Positions 17,266 to 26,008 of a DNA stretch of 64,000 bases are shown one piece after another. Origin of the DNA: Bacillota bacterium (lineage in GTDB: Bacteria > Bacillota > Clostridia > Lachnospirales > Lachnospiraceae); contig JAEZZO010000029.1 of the NCBI GenBank assembly GCA_023418475.1, forward strand, positions 1 to 64,000, written 5' to 3'. The stretch's first letter is position 1, and the number at the start of each line of letters is the position of its first letter. The notes under the pieces were generated by a model. It made no database searches. It was not told the origin of the DNA and was given only the letters and a program-made list of their open reading frames with translations. A program made the translations under genes and the position numbers.

Positions 17266-18396
17266 CTATATGGCTTTTACAGCAATTCCATTTACTTCCA
17301 CCTGATCATTAATTTCTATGACGATGCATTTCCGGCCATCAACCATTTTCGTCTGCACCAGATCGGCTCTCTCCGGATTTACTTTCACAATGACATCCGG
17401 TGTTTTTACTTCAAATGCTCTTGTGCTAATCAAATTAGCTGCTAACAAACTCACATTCTCACCTGTCATTTTTTCATAATTTCTATCGAACTCCACCAGC
17501 TTCTCTTCTTCTACACCGCTATCCGTAAAGAGGTTTTTAACCTCTGTTTTATCGAGCATCAACGGTTCCGGTATTTCTTTCATTTTATGTTCTTCCATTA
17601 CATCCGTAAGTTTTTCATGTATGCTTTTCACAATTTCATATTCACAATCTTCTCCAAGTGTTTCTTTGATTAGTGTCTGAAAAGTCTCTTTCTGCACACC
17701 TGCTGACATCGGAACCTCGCATCCAAGTAATTGATTAACAAAATCATTATGTAATTCCTCAGAATTTTTCGAATAATACAATATACTATGAAGGTCCGTG
17801 CTTCGGTCATGAAAAGCCGGAAATAAAAAACCGTTCACCGGCACATCTACGACCCAGTCTTGAATACGTTTTTGTATCAGATTGGTGTCTGTATTATAGC
17901 TTAGTCCAGGCTTGGACAGTTTCACCGGACAGATGGAACATAGAATGTAACGGTATACTTCATCCGAAGCATCATCCATCAGCAGTTTATCGCTGGTTTT
18001 ACCCGGAACATCGTAAGCGGCATACAGCAGAAGAACCAGATAATTTCCTGCAAAATCATATGTTTGTACAATTTTCTCATAAAGCTCATCCAGTAATTGT
18101 TCATCCTTTAATTCACTATCCCTCAGTTTCAAAAGAAATTCCTGTGTACCGCCATTAAACTCTGTTTCTGTCGGGAATTCCATATTAATCAAATTTTTCC
18201 CGAAGCTTCCCGATAGTGTTTTCTTAAAAATCTCAAAATATTTAAAGGTTTCTTCCTCCGGCATACACAAAAAGGATTCCGTAAACCTTGACTTAATGGT
18301 CTTTTCGCCATCCACATAGCATCCGCTAATTTTAGTGATGGCACAGTTTTCATGTTTAAACTGTTTCTTAATCTCTGATACTTCACTGTTAATCAT
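17266..18396 (-). CDS. DUF4317 family protein
   Basis: A 376-residue cytoplasmic protein that I recognise as DUF4317, a family common in Lachnospiraceae and other clostridia and of unknown function. Typical stretches are 'ITKISGCYVDGEKTI', 'LLLYAAYDVPGK' and 'YRYILCSICPVKLSKPGLSY'. The start at 18396 is preferred (AGGAAGG 8 bases upstream). Its ATG overlaps the stop of the upstream fliB gene (ATGATTAA), so the two are translationally coupled. The pairing does not reveal a role. Confidence 0.88.
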   Translation of the reverse strand: MINSEVSEIKKQFKHENCAITKISGCYVDGEKTIKSRFTESFLCMPEEETFKYFEIFKKTLSGSFGKNLINMEFPTETEFNGGTQEFLLKLRDSELKDEQLLDELYEKIVQTYDFAGNYLVLLLYAAYDVPGKTSDKLLMDDASDEVYRYILCSICPVKLSKPGLSYNTDTNLIQKRIQDWVVDVPVNGFLFPAFHDRSTDLHSILYYSKNSEELHNDFVNQLLGCEVPMSAGVQKETFQTLIKETLGEDCEYEIVKSIHEKLTDVMEEHKMKEIPEPLMLDKTEVKNLFTDSGVEEEKLVEFDRNYEKMTGENVSLLAANLISTRAFEVKTPDVIVKVNPERADLVQTKMVDGRKCIVIEINDQVEVNGIAVKAI

Positions 18397-19543
18397 TTGC
18401 TTGTCCTTCCTCATATATTAATAATAATAGATAGCCAAAATCCCAAATTGGCTCGTCAAAACACTCTTCCCAGAATTCTTCCATTCCCTTTGGATTGTTT
18501 TCAATCATCCTGGAATAAATTACAATGTAATCCCGGATATCCTGATAATTCAATCTATCTGAAGGATTTCTTTCTTCCTGACTTAAATATATCAGGTACA
18601 TTGAATACTTTATCATAACATACTCTGTAATGATCAATTGTAAAGACATAATCCTTTCCACACTATTTTCCCTGTTACAATTTGAAAATATCTTCATAGT
18701 GATGCACTTTTCAAGCAGCTGCTCATATTGATCGAAATAAGCAAGAAAGTCCTTCCATTTATTCATATTTAAATCAGACTCCTGCTTATGTGCAAGTTCC
18801 GATAAAGGATTGAGGTACTTTTGATACCCTTTTTCTTTTTTATAATTAAGACAGATATCGAAAAACAGTTCTCCCGTTTCAAGTAATGTGTCTTCACACA
18901 CCATTTTGATATTCTTCCATAACCTGGTCGTCTCCTGCAGATAATTATCATCCTGGTAATATTTCATTAATTCATCCGTCTTAACCGGCTCCTTATGAAG
19001 CAGTAACAGCATATGAAAAGCCAGAAGTATTTTGTCCATCCGGGAAAAGCCTTTTCTTTGCATGATAGCAATCAATATATCTCTGATTTTACTGCCGGCT
19101 GTTTCGAAACATTCAATAGCGTTCTCATCTTCAGTACAAATTTTAATAGTATCTTCTTTCTTATAGATAAGATCGACTACTGCCGGACAGCTAAGGGAGA
19201 GAGAATACTCATTATGCTCTTCAAAACAATTCTCCAATCTCGGAAATATCCGGCATGCCTTCGGCAGATAATCCTCTGTATAATTTAGTACAACGGAGCA
19301 TAATCCTCTCTCCTCCAAAAAAGGGCAATAATTATCCGACGTCAGACGGATAAAAGCTTCTGATTGGTTATTTGATATGGTCTCTGCCTTAGATGATAAC
19401 TTCAAAATTTGATGTGTATCATTTTTCCACTTAAGGCAGGTATCAGCATCAATCTTAATCTCCCAGCCTCCGCAACAAGTAAAAGGACATTTGTCAGCAA
19501 TACACTCAAAGCTGTCATAAAAGTCTATTTTTAATTTATTCAT
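18389..19543 (-). CDS. fliB: Flagellin lysine-N-methylase-like protein (FliB family)
   Basis: A 384-residue protein with the N-terminal cysteine pattern of FliB: 'FECIADKCPFTCCGGWEIKID', then 'YCPFLEERGLCSVV' and 'LPKACRIFPR', likely ligands of an iron-sulfur cluster. FliB methylates lysines of flagellin in Salmonella; relatives are widespread in clostridia, often with no link to flagella. No motility gene is in this window, so its target is unknown here. GGAGAGAG precedes the ATG. First gene of an operon with the DUF4317 gene. Confidence 0.85.
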   Translation of the reverse strand: MNKLKIDFYDSFECIADKCPFTCCGGWEIKIDADTCLKWKNDTHQILKLSSKAETISNNQSEAFIRLTSDNYCPFLEERGLCSVVLNYTEDYLPKACRIFPRLENCFEEHNEYSLSLSCPAVVDLIYKKEDTIKICTEDENAIECFETAGSKIRDILIAIMQRKGFSRMDKILLAFHMLLLLHKEPVKTDELMKYYQDDNYLQETTRLWKNIKMVCEDTLLETGELFFDICLNYKKEKGYQKYLNPLSELAHKQESDLNMNKWKDFLAYFDQYEQLLEKCITMKIFSNCNRENSVERIMSLQLIITEYVMIKYSMYLIYLSQEERNPSDRLNYQDIRDYIVIYSRMIENNPKGMEEFWEECFDEPIWDFGYLLLLIYEEGQAND

Positions 19544-19705
19544 TCTCTCTCCAATTGAAATTTTGTATGTCTAAGAATCATATTCTCTGTTACATTTCAT
19601 TCATACAGAAGCATTCATAAAACCGAACTCTTGTTTAGTTTACCATTATAGAGCTTCTGATTCAAGTACTGATATGAACTACATTTTTAGAATAGTAAGA
19701 AAAAT

Positions 19706-20581
19706 TTACTGTTCATGATATTCTGAAATTATGTGAGTATATAATTTCCGTGCGGCAGGAGATAAGTTTTTCTCCTCCAGGCAGGATATACCGATCGTTC
19801 GGAAGCCTTTCGGTGAAAGTGAATAGCAGTCCACTTCAATATTCACTGAATTCATTACCAATTCCGGCATAATGCAGATACCAAAGCCGTTACTCACCAA
19901 AGATACTGTCGCAAGATCATCCGAGGCATAACAGCTGATCTTGACTTGCAGCTGATATTTCTGTAGATAATTCTGGATGTCGGAATCCGTTGATTCTTGC
20001 TGAGCAATAAATTCTTTGGACTTGATTTCTTCGTGTGTAATATAGTCTCGATTTGAGGTACAAAATTTTTTTGGAACAATACATAATAGTTCATCTTCAT
20101 AAAGAGGACAGATCGGTACCTCGTTTTCTGCACTCGCTTTTGATAAAAATCCAATTTCTACTACTCCATTCTTAAGCCAGCCAATGATATCATCATATGT
20201 TCCCTGGTAGAGTTGAATTTTAATATTGGGATAATTCGTATTGAATTTACGGATCAACTCTGGAAGATGTGTTGTACAGATACTGTTAAAGCATCCCAGA
20301 CGTACTATCCCTGTTTCCAGTCCTTTTAAAGAGGCCACCTCTTGGTGTAATATTGCTTCACTGTTCAAGACTGCTCTAATATAAGGAATCAATGCTTCAC
20401 CAAAACTTGTAAGATTTACTCCTGATTTATTCCTTGTTAACAGCGGAAAGCCGAATTCCTGTTCCAGGTTTGTAATCGAATGACTGATTGCCGATGGAGT
20501 GATATTCAGTAAACGGGATGCCTTGATAAAACTTCCCTGTTCTGTCACCACAGTTAAAATCTGATATGAATTAATTGACAT
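19706..20581 (-). CDS. LysR-family transcription regulator
   Basis: A 291-residue regulator with an N-terminal winged helix ('FIKASRLLNITPSAISHSITNLEQEFGFPLLTRNKSGVNLT' in outline, about 17-60) and a C-terminal effector-binding periplasmic-binding-protein-like domain (about 90-291). The start at 20581 follows AGGAG by 6 bases; the GTG at 20587 is too close to it. It is divergent from panE and may regulate it. The effector is unknown. Confidence 0.92.
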   Translation of the reverse strand: MSINSYQILTVVTEQGSFIKASRLLNITPSAISHSITNLEQEFGFPLLTRNKSGVNLTSFGEALIPYIRAVLNSEAILHQEVASLKGLETGIVRLGCFNSICTTHLPELIRKFNTNYPNIKIQLYQGTYDDIIGWLKNGVVEIGFLSKASAENEVPICPLYEDELLCIVPKKFCTSNRDYITHEEIKSKEFIAQQESTDSDIQNYLQKYQLQVKISCYASDDLATVSLVSNGFGICIMPELVMNSVNIEVDCYSLSPKGFRTIGISCLEEKNLSPAARKLYTHIISEYHEQ

Positions 20582-20699
20582 ATGCACTCCTATAGATGAA
20601 TATTTTTCACTTTAATGTTAAATATAATGAACTATACTGATTTAATTTATTGTAATATACTAATTATAGTAAGTCAAGTTTCTTACTAATAAGATGCGA

Positions 20700-20800
20700 A
20701 TGTCAAAAGCAATCACAGTAGGTTAATGGCAAGTACCGATGAATATATGCGCACTCATATTCATCCACATAGCCAGTATCAGGCTTTGGCAATTGACTCC
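20700..20800 (+). repeat. Repeat A, copy 3 (right part)
   Basis: Contains GGTTAATGGCAAGT, the palindrome GATGAATAT..ATATTCATC (20738-20765), then CAGTATCAGGCTTTGGCAATTG, as at the right side of other copies. It lies between lysR and panE. Confidence 0.7.
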
Positions 20801-20838
20801 TGATGAACTATTTAGCTGGATTTAATTGGAGGTTATGA

Positions 20839-21774
20839 ATGAAAATTGCAATTATCGGCGCCGGAGCAATGGGATGTCTCTATGGAGCCTTACTTTCTGT
20901 AAAAAACGAAGTTATTCTGATCGATTCCTATCGACCCCAGGTTGAAACAATTAACGCAAATGGACTAATTATGGTCGAAAACGGCGTTGAGAAATTATAT
21001 GCATTAAAAGCAGTCCTTAGCGGAACTGATCTCGGAGCAGTTGATTTAGTCATAGTATTTGTAAAATCAACGGATACGTATGACGCAGTGAAGGCAAACA
21101 AATCCTTGATTGGACCGGATACGATTATTATGACCTTGCAAAACGGTGCAGGTAATGATCGTGATATTCTGCATTTTGCAGCAAAGGAGAATATTATTAT
21201 TGGAACCTCCAAGCATAACAGTGTTGGGATGGGACCAGGCAAAATTCATCACACCGGCAGTGGTATCACCACGATCGGTGCCATGGATTTTGCTGCCAAC
21301 GTTAATTCTCTGATTATCGCAGCTCTTATGGAAGCTGGACTGGAGACAGAGGTATCTGATGATATTCAGCGAATCATATGGAGTAAATTATTTGTGAATA
21401 TCTCTGTTAATACGCTAACCGCACTGCTGGAAACAAAAATCGGTTACATGAGTCAAAATAAATATGCCTGGGACTTTGCAAAACGAATTATTTATGAAGC
21501 AATTAATGTCGCCGAAGAAGATGGTACGTATTTCGACAGACGCGAGGTAATGGAGATGGTGCAAAATGTGTGTGAGAAAGCCGGTGAAGGATATTCCTCC
21601 ATGTATCAGGATCGAAAGCGTAAAGTCCGCACCGAAATTGATAAAATGAATGGTGCAATCGTAGAACAAGCCAAATTATATGGTGTTGCAACACCATATA
21701 ATTCTCTGGTTGTTGACTTAATTCATGCAGTAGAGGGAACTTATCTCGATCAGAACGAAAGTGATTCGCATTAA
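20839..21774 (+). CDS. panE: 2-dehydropantoate 2-reductase (ketopantoate reductase)
   Basis: A 311-residue NADPH-dependent reductase that makes pantoate for coenzyme A synthesis, or a related keto-acid reductase. The N-terminal Rossmann motif 'IIGAGAMGCLYGALL' spans about 4-18. 'VKSTDTYDAV' and 'LQNGAGN' follow, and the C-terminal helical domain (about 170-311) contains the catalytic Lys in 'WSKLFVNISVNTLTALLE'. GGAGG lies 7 bases before the ATG. No panB/panC is adjacent, so another substrate is possible. Ended by repeat B and a terminator. Confidence 0.9.
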   Translation: MKIAIIGAGAMGCLYGALLSVKNEVILIDSYRPQVETINANGLIMVENGVEKLYALKAVLSGTDLGAVDLVIVFVKSTDTYDAVKANKSLIGPDTIIMTLQNGAGNDRDILHFAAKENIIIGTSKHNSVGMGPGKIHHTGSGITTIGAMDFAANVNSLIIAALMEAGLETEVSDDIQRIIWSKLFVNISVNTLTALLETKIGYMSQNKYAWDFAKRIIYEAINVAEEDGTYFDRREVMEMVQNVCEKAGEGYSSMYQDRKRKVRTEIDKMNGAIVEQAKLYGVATPYNSLVVDLIHAVEGTYLDQNESDSH

Positions 21775-21779
21775 TATTG

Positions 21780-21852
21780 AAGAACAAAAGTGTGCTACGC
21801 ATCCTCCCGGAAGGTTTTTATTACATAGGACGAACTTTCCTATGTAATAAAA
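21780..21852 (+). repeat. Repeat B, copy 2
   Basis: GAACAAAAGTGTGCT joins directly to ACGCATCCTCCCGG and the 15-bp stem (21816-21830 with 21838-21852). Relative to copy 1, ~55 bp of the middle is missing. It starts a few bases after the panE stop codon. Confidence 0.9.
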
Positions 21853-21903
21853 AGTATTTCAAACGCAGACTTTCACCCTACTGTCGTTTGAAATACTTTT
21901 TAT
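21851..21903 (+). terminator. Intrinsic terminator of panE
   Basis: A 15-bp stem (AAAGTATTTCAAACG, 21851-21865, with 21885-21899) followed by TTATT. The 5' A-tract coincides with the right end of repeat B. Confidence 0.85.
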
Positions 21904-21993
21904 TAGCTTCTGCTTTGTTACATATCCTTTCTGTGTATATCATTATCTTGATTTGTATGTTCAAGCATTACCGATCTTTTTTTGCGTATTTCA

Positions 21994-22851
21994 TTAATCA
22001 TTCGAAAACCTTGATAAGGACATAATTGCCTTACAACCCAGTACAAATGTAAGTAAAGATACTATAATCATTGGAATCCACCATGCAATACCTGCTTGAT
22101 CCGGTATGGACGGTAGTATCTTGAATCGGAATATCTCCGAGGTAGAACCCAGTACAAATCCAATGATCATACAGTAGGTTTGATGCGGATACTTATTCAT
22201 TGTCCACTCAAGTGGCTTTGTAATTAAAAATATACCGATTAGTGTTACAATTCCCAATATTCCAATATACACGATGTCAAAGTTTGTAATTGCCGCCAGC
22301 ATGGAATCATATAATCCAAGGACTAAAAGCATATGCGAGGTGCTTATTCCAGGCAGGACCAGAGCCAACGCAATAATAATTCCCATAATTAACAGCAGCA
22401 GATAATGCCTTACTCCGGAACCGGAGCTTATATCAATATTACCGACAGGAATAAAGCCAATTGCAACAACTATGATCAGTCCAATCAGAAAATAAACCAC
22501 GGAAGAAAACCTCAGCTTTGTTTCCTTTGTCTTTTCATATAATGCAGGTATTCCTCCGATCACCGCTCCCAGAAAGAAGAAGGAAACCGGCATAGGAAAT
22601 TTATCCAATAGCCACTCTATCACAAAAGCAAGTGATCCTATACCGATAAAAGCACCTAAGCAGAATTTTATCAAAAAGATTATGTTTCCTTTTATATCTT
22701 TAAAAAAGTTACTGATTGCACTAATCAGTTTGTCATAAATACCAAGAAGGATTGCCATGGTGCCTCCGCTCACTCCCGGTACACTCATGGAAGATCCAAT
22801 AATGAATCCTTTCAGTATCAACATAAGATTACTCTTTAATTTACTATTCAT
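21994..22851 (-). CDS. DUF368 membrane protein
   Basis: A 285-residue polytopic membrane protein of the DUF368 family with about eight hydrophobic segments. The signature 'GSSMSVPGVSGGTMAILLGIYDKLI' lies near the N-terminus, echoed by 'LVLPGISTSHMLLVLGLYDSML' in the second half, an internal duplication typical of the family. DUF368 members (PopT) have been implicated in polyprenyl-phosphate transport; applying that here is inference. The ATG has only a weak ribosome site. Convergent with panE. Confidence 0.88.
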   Translation of the reverse strand: MNSKLKSNLMLILKGFIIGSSMSVPGVSGGTMAILLGIYDKLISAISNFFKDIKGNIIFLIKFCLGAFIGIGSLAFVIEWLLDKFPMPVSFFFLGAVIGGIPALYEKTKETKLRFSSVVYFLIGLIIVVAIGFIPVGNIDISSGSGVRHYLLLLIMGIIIALALVLPGISTSHMLLVLGLYDSMLAAITNFDIVYIGILGIVTLIGIFLITKPLEWTMNKYPHQTYCMIIGFVLGSTSEIFRFKILPSIPDQAGIAWWIPMIIVSLLTFVLGCKAIMSLSRFSND

Positions 22852-23267
22852 GTTCTAATCAGATATACTCCAATTATATAATATATCCATGCTCCCTTCA
22901 GATTTTGTTCATCTAAATTGTAAAATCACAGACATGCACACCTATCTTAAATTTAGACTATTACAAATTATAACATAGGAATTATTATATGTAAATTTTT
23001 CTTACCACATTTCATCTAATTTTCACATCTTTCGTTATTGCTCAGAGGCAAGTCATAATCAAGCTGTGCATCTGGTAAGTGCTTCTGAAAAAAGAGTATT
23101 TGCATACGCACTGCGTAGTGCAACTAAAAGGGGAGCGGCTCTCTTTCAGACGCACTAACCAGATACACAGCAATGGAATATGTTGGTTATGCGCTTGGTT
23201 TCACATTATATATTTGATAATCATAACTAACAAGGGCATTTGTATTCACCGCTATATAAAACTTATC
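22852..23267. other. Gene-free interval containing repeat C
   Basis: No credible gene. The left half is AT-rich and probably holds the promoter of the DUF368 gene; repeat C copy 1 occupies 23063-23171. A plus-strand frame across the repeat has no ribosome site. Confidence 0.5.
23063..23171 (+). repeat. Repeat C, copy 1 (full length)
   Basis: About 109 bp with imperfect terminal inverted repeats of ~32 bp: GCTGTGCATCTGGTAAGTGC at the left end pairs with the sequence ending ACCAGATACACAGC. The inner part holds GCACTGCGTAGTGC, itself a palindrome. Related sequence recurs at 50361 and 52941. Confidence 0.85.
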
Positions 23268-23621
23268 TTATATAGCCTTCTGCACAGAAGTATACATATC
23301 TGCCTTAGCCATTTGGACATACTCACAACGATATATTTTCATATCCGAGGCAGTAGATATGCAGTTAATTATTTTTATGACACTATGCAAGGTATTATCA
23401 TCTCCCAGATTGATATTTGCTTTAAAATAATAGCCCATGGGTAATACACTGGATGACAAAAAAACGATACCTTTTTTTGATACCTCAACCACCTTAATCG
23501 GCGCATCAATATTACTCACCATTACATCATCCTGTCTGAAGATGTGAAAGAAATCCAAATATAAAGTGATTGCTTTCTTCGGTTCTTTTACAGGCAATTT
23601 CATCTCTTTTGTGCTTTGCAT
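23268..23621 (-). CDS. PilZ-like domain protein
   Basis: A 117-residue soluble protein with the strand pattern of a PilZ domain: 'APIKVVEVSKKGIVFLSS' then 'GYYFKANINLGDDNTLHSVIKIINC' and 'YRCEYVQM'. The N-terminal RxxxR motif for cyclic-di-GMP is not evident, so nucleotide binding is doubtful. AGGAGG precedes the ATG. It is monocistronic and divergent from a REC-AraC regulator gene. Family assignment is by pattern only. Confidence 0.55.
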   Translation of the reverse strand: MQSTKEMKLPVKEPKKAITLYLDFFHIFRQDDVMVSNIDAPIKVVEVSKKGIVFLSSSVLPMGYYFKANINLGDDNTLHSVIKIINCISTASDMKIYRCEYVQMAKADMYTSVQKAI

Positions 23622-23969
23622 ATAGTTCCTCCTGTAGTAATACTTTTATACTCACAATATATAATCATTTATACGATCCATATATAGCTATTTTATCCCA
23701 GATTATGTGAATGTTAAATCAATAAAATTTTGTATTATTTATAAATTATTTTTATTTCGAGGTCAAATGATTAAAATAATGCTATACAAGATTGGTAATA
23801 TCATTATATTCCTATAAAAGTATATTTTTATTCAATTTATTACATTCTTCGATATAAATCTACTTCAATATCTTCACTCTTATATAATATTTTTCTATTT
23901 ATCTTGTAAATAATCCTTTACATATGTTAACATATATGTAATTTCCGAAGGGAAAAGGAGTTAATGATT
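23622..23969. other. AT-rich divergent regulatory region
   Basis: About 350 bp of very AT-rich DNA between the PilZ-like gene and the REC-AraC gene. No coding potential. It includes a 24-bp near-palindrome at 23918-23941. Confidence 0.5.
23918..23941. promoter_or_regulatory. Near-perfect palindrome upstream of REC-AraC gene
   Basis: TTACATAT and ATATGTAA flank a GTTAAC core with one unmatched AT step. It lies 29 bp before the start codon, a position suited to an operator for autoregulation. Confidence 0.4.
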
Positions 23970-25583
23970 ATGATCAAAGTCTTTATAGCGGAATCAATTT
24001 CTGTCTGCAGAGAATTAAAAAAGATGATTAATTGGGAAATGGATGGTTTTCAAATCATTGGAGAAGCCTATGATGGAGAATTGGCCCTACCTTGTATCAA
24101 AGAGACCAAACCGGATTTAGTTATAATTGATCTTCAATTACCTATATTAAATGGTTTACAGATCAGTAAACTTATATTAGAAAATATGCAGTGGATCAAC
24201 ATAATCATTACAAGCAGCTGCAATGATTTTAATTATGTAAAAGAAGCCCTTAATATAGGCGTTTCTTATTACATTCAAATGCCAACGGAATACTCAGAAT
24301 TAATGAAAGCATTAAATAGGGTAAAGCTGCGTGTTCTTAAAAACTCAACCGTAAAATCCGTGCCAAAGCTGCACTCAGACTTAACAAGCCATGAAAGTAT
24401 TCTTCCAAAGCTCTTCAGTGATTTTGTAATGAAAGATACACCGCTTAATGATATGCTGAAAATCAGCAACGATATGAAAGTAGATCTTATAGCGAAAAGA
24501 TATAATGTAGTAATATGTAGTGTCAATAGAAAAGACCGGCTTCAGACAATGTACGACAGAGAAATGGATGAGCTCATTTTGGATATAACTGTGATCCTAG
24601 ATAACAATCCGGATGTTATATATCACACGCTTCCCTACGGCACAATCGGTATTTTATTTAAAGGCAACGACCACAATTATATTGATACTCTTATTCATCT
24701 TTTTATTAATCACCTGAAAAGCACTTTGGCAAATTATAGTCATATGGAATACTTTATAGCAGTTGGAACTGAAGTTGATCGTTTCACTGATCTAAATCAA
24801 TGCATAAAGACTGTTGTAAATACGTTTTCTTACCGGTTTTTCGTTGCCAAAAACCAGGTGTTTTATGATGAGAATGCCAGAGAATATCGGATGATAAAGG
24901 ACACCTTGATTGATCTGAATGAAATAACTTACGGTAAAACAGCAATTAATATTCTAGACAAATATTTAAGAACAGGTTATAAAAATGAAGCGGCAGATAT
25001 TCTTGTAGCATATCTTACATTCTTTGGTAAAAATGCTCTTACTTCCTCTTTGTTTTGTCAATATATTACACTAAATATATACTTTTTATGTGTCTCTGTA
25101 TTGGAAGAGCTTGGTGGCTCTTCACAGCTTCTTATCATTAGCTGCGGAGATCCTCAGGATATATTATTTTCATATAAGTATAACGATACAATAATCAAAT
25201 ATCTGGTAAACTTATTACAGACTGTAATAGAATACCGGGAAGCCTCTTCTTTAAAAAAATATAGTGGCATTCTTCTGAAAGCCAAGGAATATATCAATGA
25301 AAATTATGCCAATTATGACCTTTCTCTCCAAAATATCGCAAATAACGTAAATATGAGCCCAAGCTATTTCAGTACAATTTTTAGTCAGGAAGAAGGAATG
25401 AATTTTATAGAATATTTAACAGATATTCGTTTAGAAAAAGCAAAAGAATTGCTGCTGTGTTCGAATAAGAAAAGTTCCGAGATTGGTTATGAAGTTGGCT
25501 ATAAGGATGCTCACTATTTCAGTTATATTTTTAAGAAAAAGCTCGGGTTAACCCCAAAGGAATACCGCTCAGGCAGGAAGTAA
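23970..25583 (+). CDS. Response regulator with AraC-type DNA-binding domain
   Basis: A 537-residue regulator. The receiver domain (about 1-120) has phospho-acceptor Asp in 'LVIIDLQLPILNGL'; a middle region of ~280 residues is of the kind seen in YesN-like regulators; the C-terminal AraC domain (about 435-535) has 'LQNIANNVNMSPSYFSTIF' and 'IGYEVGYKDAHYFSYIFKKKLGLTPKEYR' in outline. YesN-type regulators usually pair with a YesM-type membrane kinase and control sugar uptake, but no kinase is adjacent. The ATG at 23970 lies 9 bases after AAGGAG; the ATG at 23964 is too near. Confidence 0.9.
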   Translation: MIKVFIAESISVCRELKKMINWEMDGFQIIGEAYDGELALPCIKETKPDLVIIDLQLPILNGLQISKLILENMQWINIIITSSCNDFNYVKEALNIGVSYYIQMPTEYSELMKALNRVKLRVLKNSTVKSVPKLHSDLTSHESILPKLFSDFVMKDTPLNDMLKISNDMKVDLIAKRYNVVICSVNRKDRLQTMYDREMDELILDITVILDNNPDVIYHTLPYGTIGILFKGNDHNYIDTLIHLFINHLKSTLANYSHMEYFIAVGTEVDRFTDLNQCIKTVVNTFSYRFFVAKNQVFYDENAREYRMIKDTLIDLNEITYGKTAINILDKYLRTGYKNEAADILVAYLTFFGKNALTSSLFCQYITLNIYFLCVSVLEELGGSSQLLIISCGDPQDILFSYKYNDTIIKYLVNLLQTVIEYREASSLKKYSGILLKAKEYINENYANYDLSLQNIANNVNMSPSYFSTIFSQEEGMNFIEYLTDIRLEKAKELLLCSNKKSSEIGYEVGYKDAHYFSYIFKKKLGLTPKEYRSGRK

Positions 25584-25610
25584 AAATCTGCTTCCTGCTA
25601 TACCGAGGCA

Positions 25611-25760
25611 TTATTTCTTTTTTTTCTTTTTATCACAGGCAAGACAGCTGCCATTGCATCCTATACAAGTACCGTCCTTCCTGTGTTTGTGTAAAGAAGA
25701 TACTGCAGCGAAGACACCAACCCCAATCAAAAATATAAGAATATAATCTGCTAAGCTCAT
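25611..25760 (-). CDS. FeoB-associated Cys-rich membrane protein
   Basis: A 49-residue protein. An N-terminal membrane segment (about 5-22) is followed by a basic stretch and the cysteine cluster 'CIGCNGSCLACD' (C32, C35, C39, C42), then a run of six lysines. This is the layout of the short Cys-rich protein encoded next to feoB in many Firmicutes. GGAGGG lies 6 bases before the ATG. It lies downstream of feoB on the same strand, separated by repeat A copy 4, and presumably assists ferrous iron uptake. Confidence 0.88.
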   Translation of the reverse strand: MSLADYILIFLIGVGVFAAVSSLHKHRKDGTCIGCNGSCLACDKKKKKK

Positions 25761-25813
25761 AGGAACCCTCCTTCTGAGAACTTACCAGAATCGACCCTTC
25801 TCCCATAAATAAC

Positions 25814-26000
25814 CAGATGATGAACCAGGCAGAAGCCTAAAATGTTTGATGGATGTATATGGGAGTATCTTTATTCATATGGCAAGACCGAGCCTCTCAT
25901 GATTGTCTGTATTTGGTAATCATGGCAGGTTAAAAACAAGTCCGGATGAATATAGATACACGCATTTACATCATCATAAGTTGAGGAAGGCTTTTGTCGG
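25814..26000 (+). repeat. Repeat A, copy 4 (most complete)
   Basis: The whole ~187 bp reads as a long imperfect palindrome: GATGATGAACCAGGC..GAAGCC on the left mirrors the right end (CATCATAAG..GGAAGGCTTTTG). The left GATGTATATGGGAGTATC mirrors GATACACGCATTTACATC. A central hairpin has CATGATT..AATCATG arms around CTGTATTTG. It lies between feoB and the Cys-rich gene. Confidence 0.85.
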
Positions 26001-26008
26001 GCTAACCA

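Noticed and set aside
23079..23444. 121-codon plus-strand frame starting in repeat C
   Set aside because: It crosses the palindrome of repeat C and runs antisense to the PilZ-like gene, with no ribosome site.
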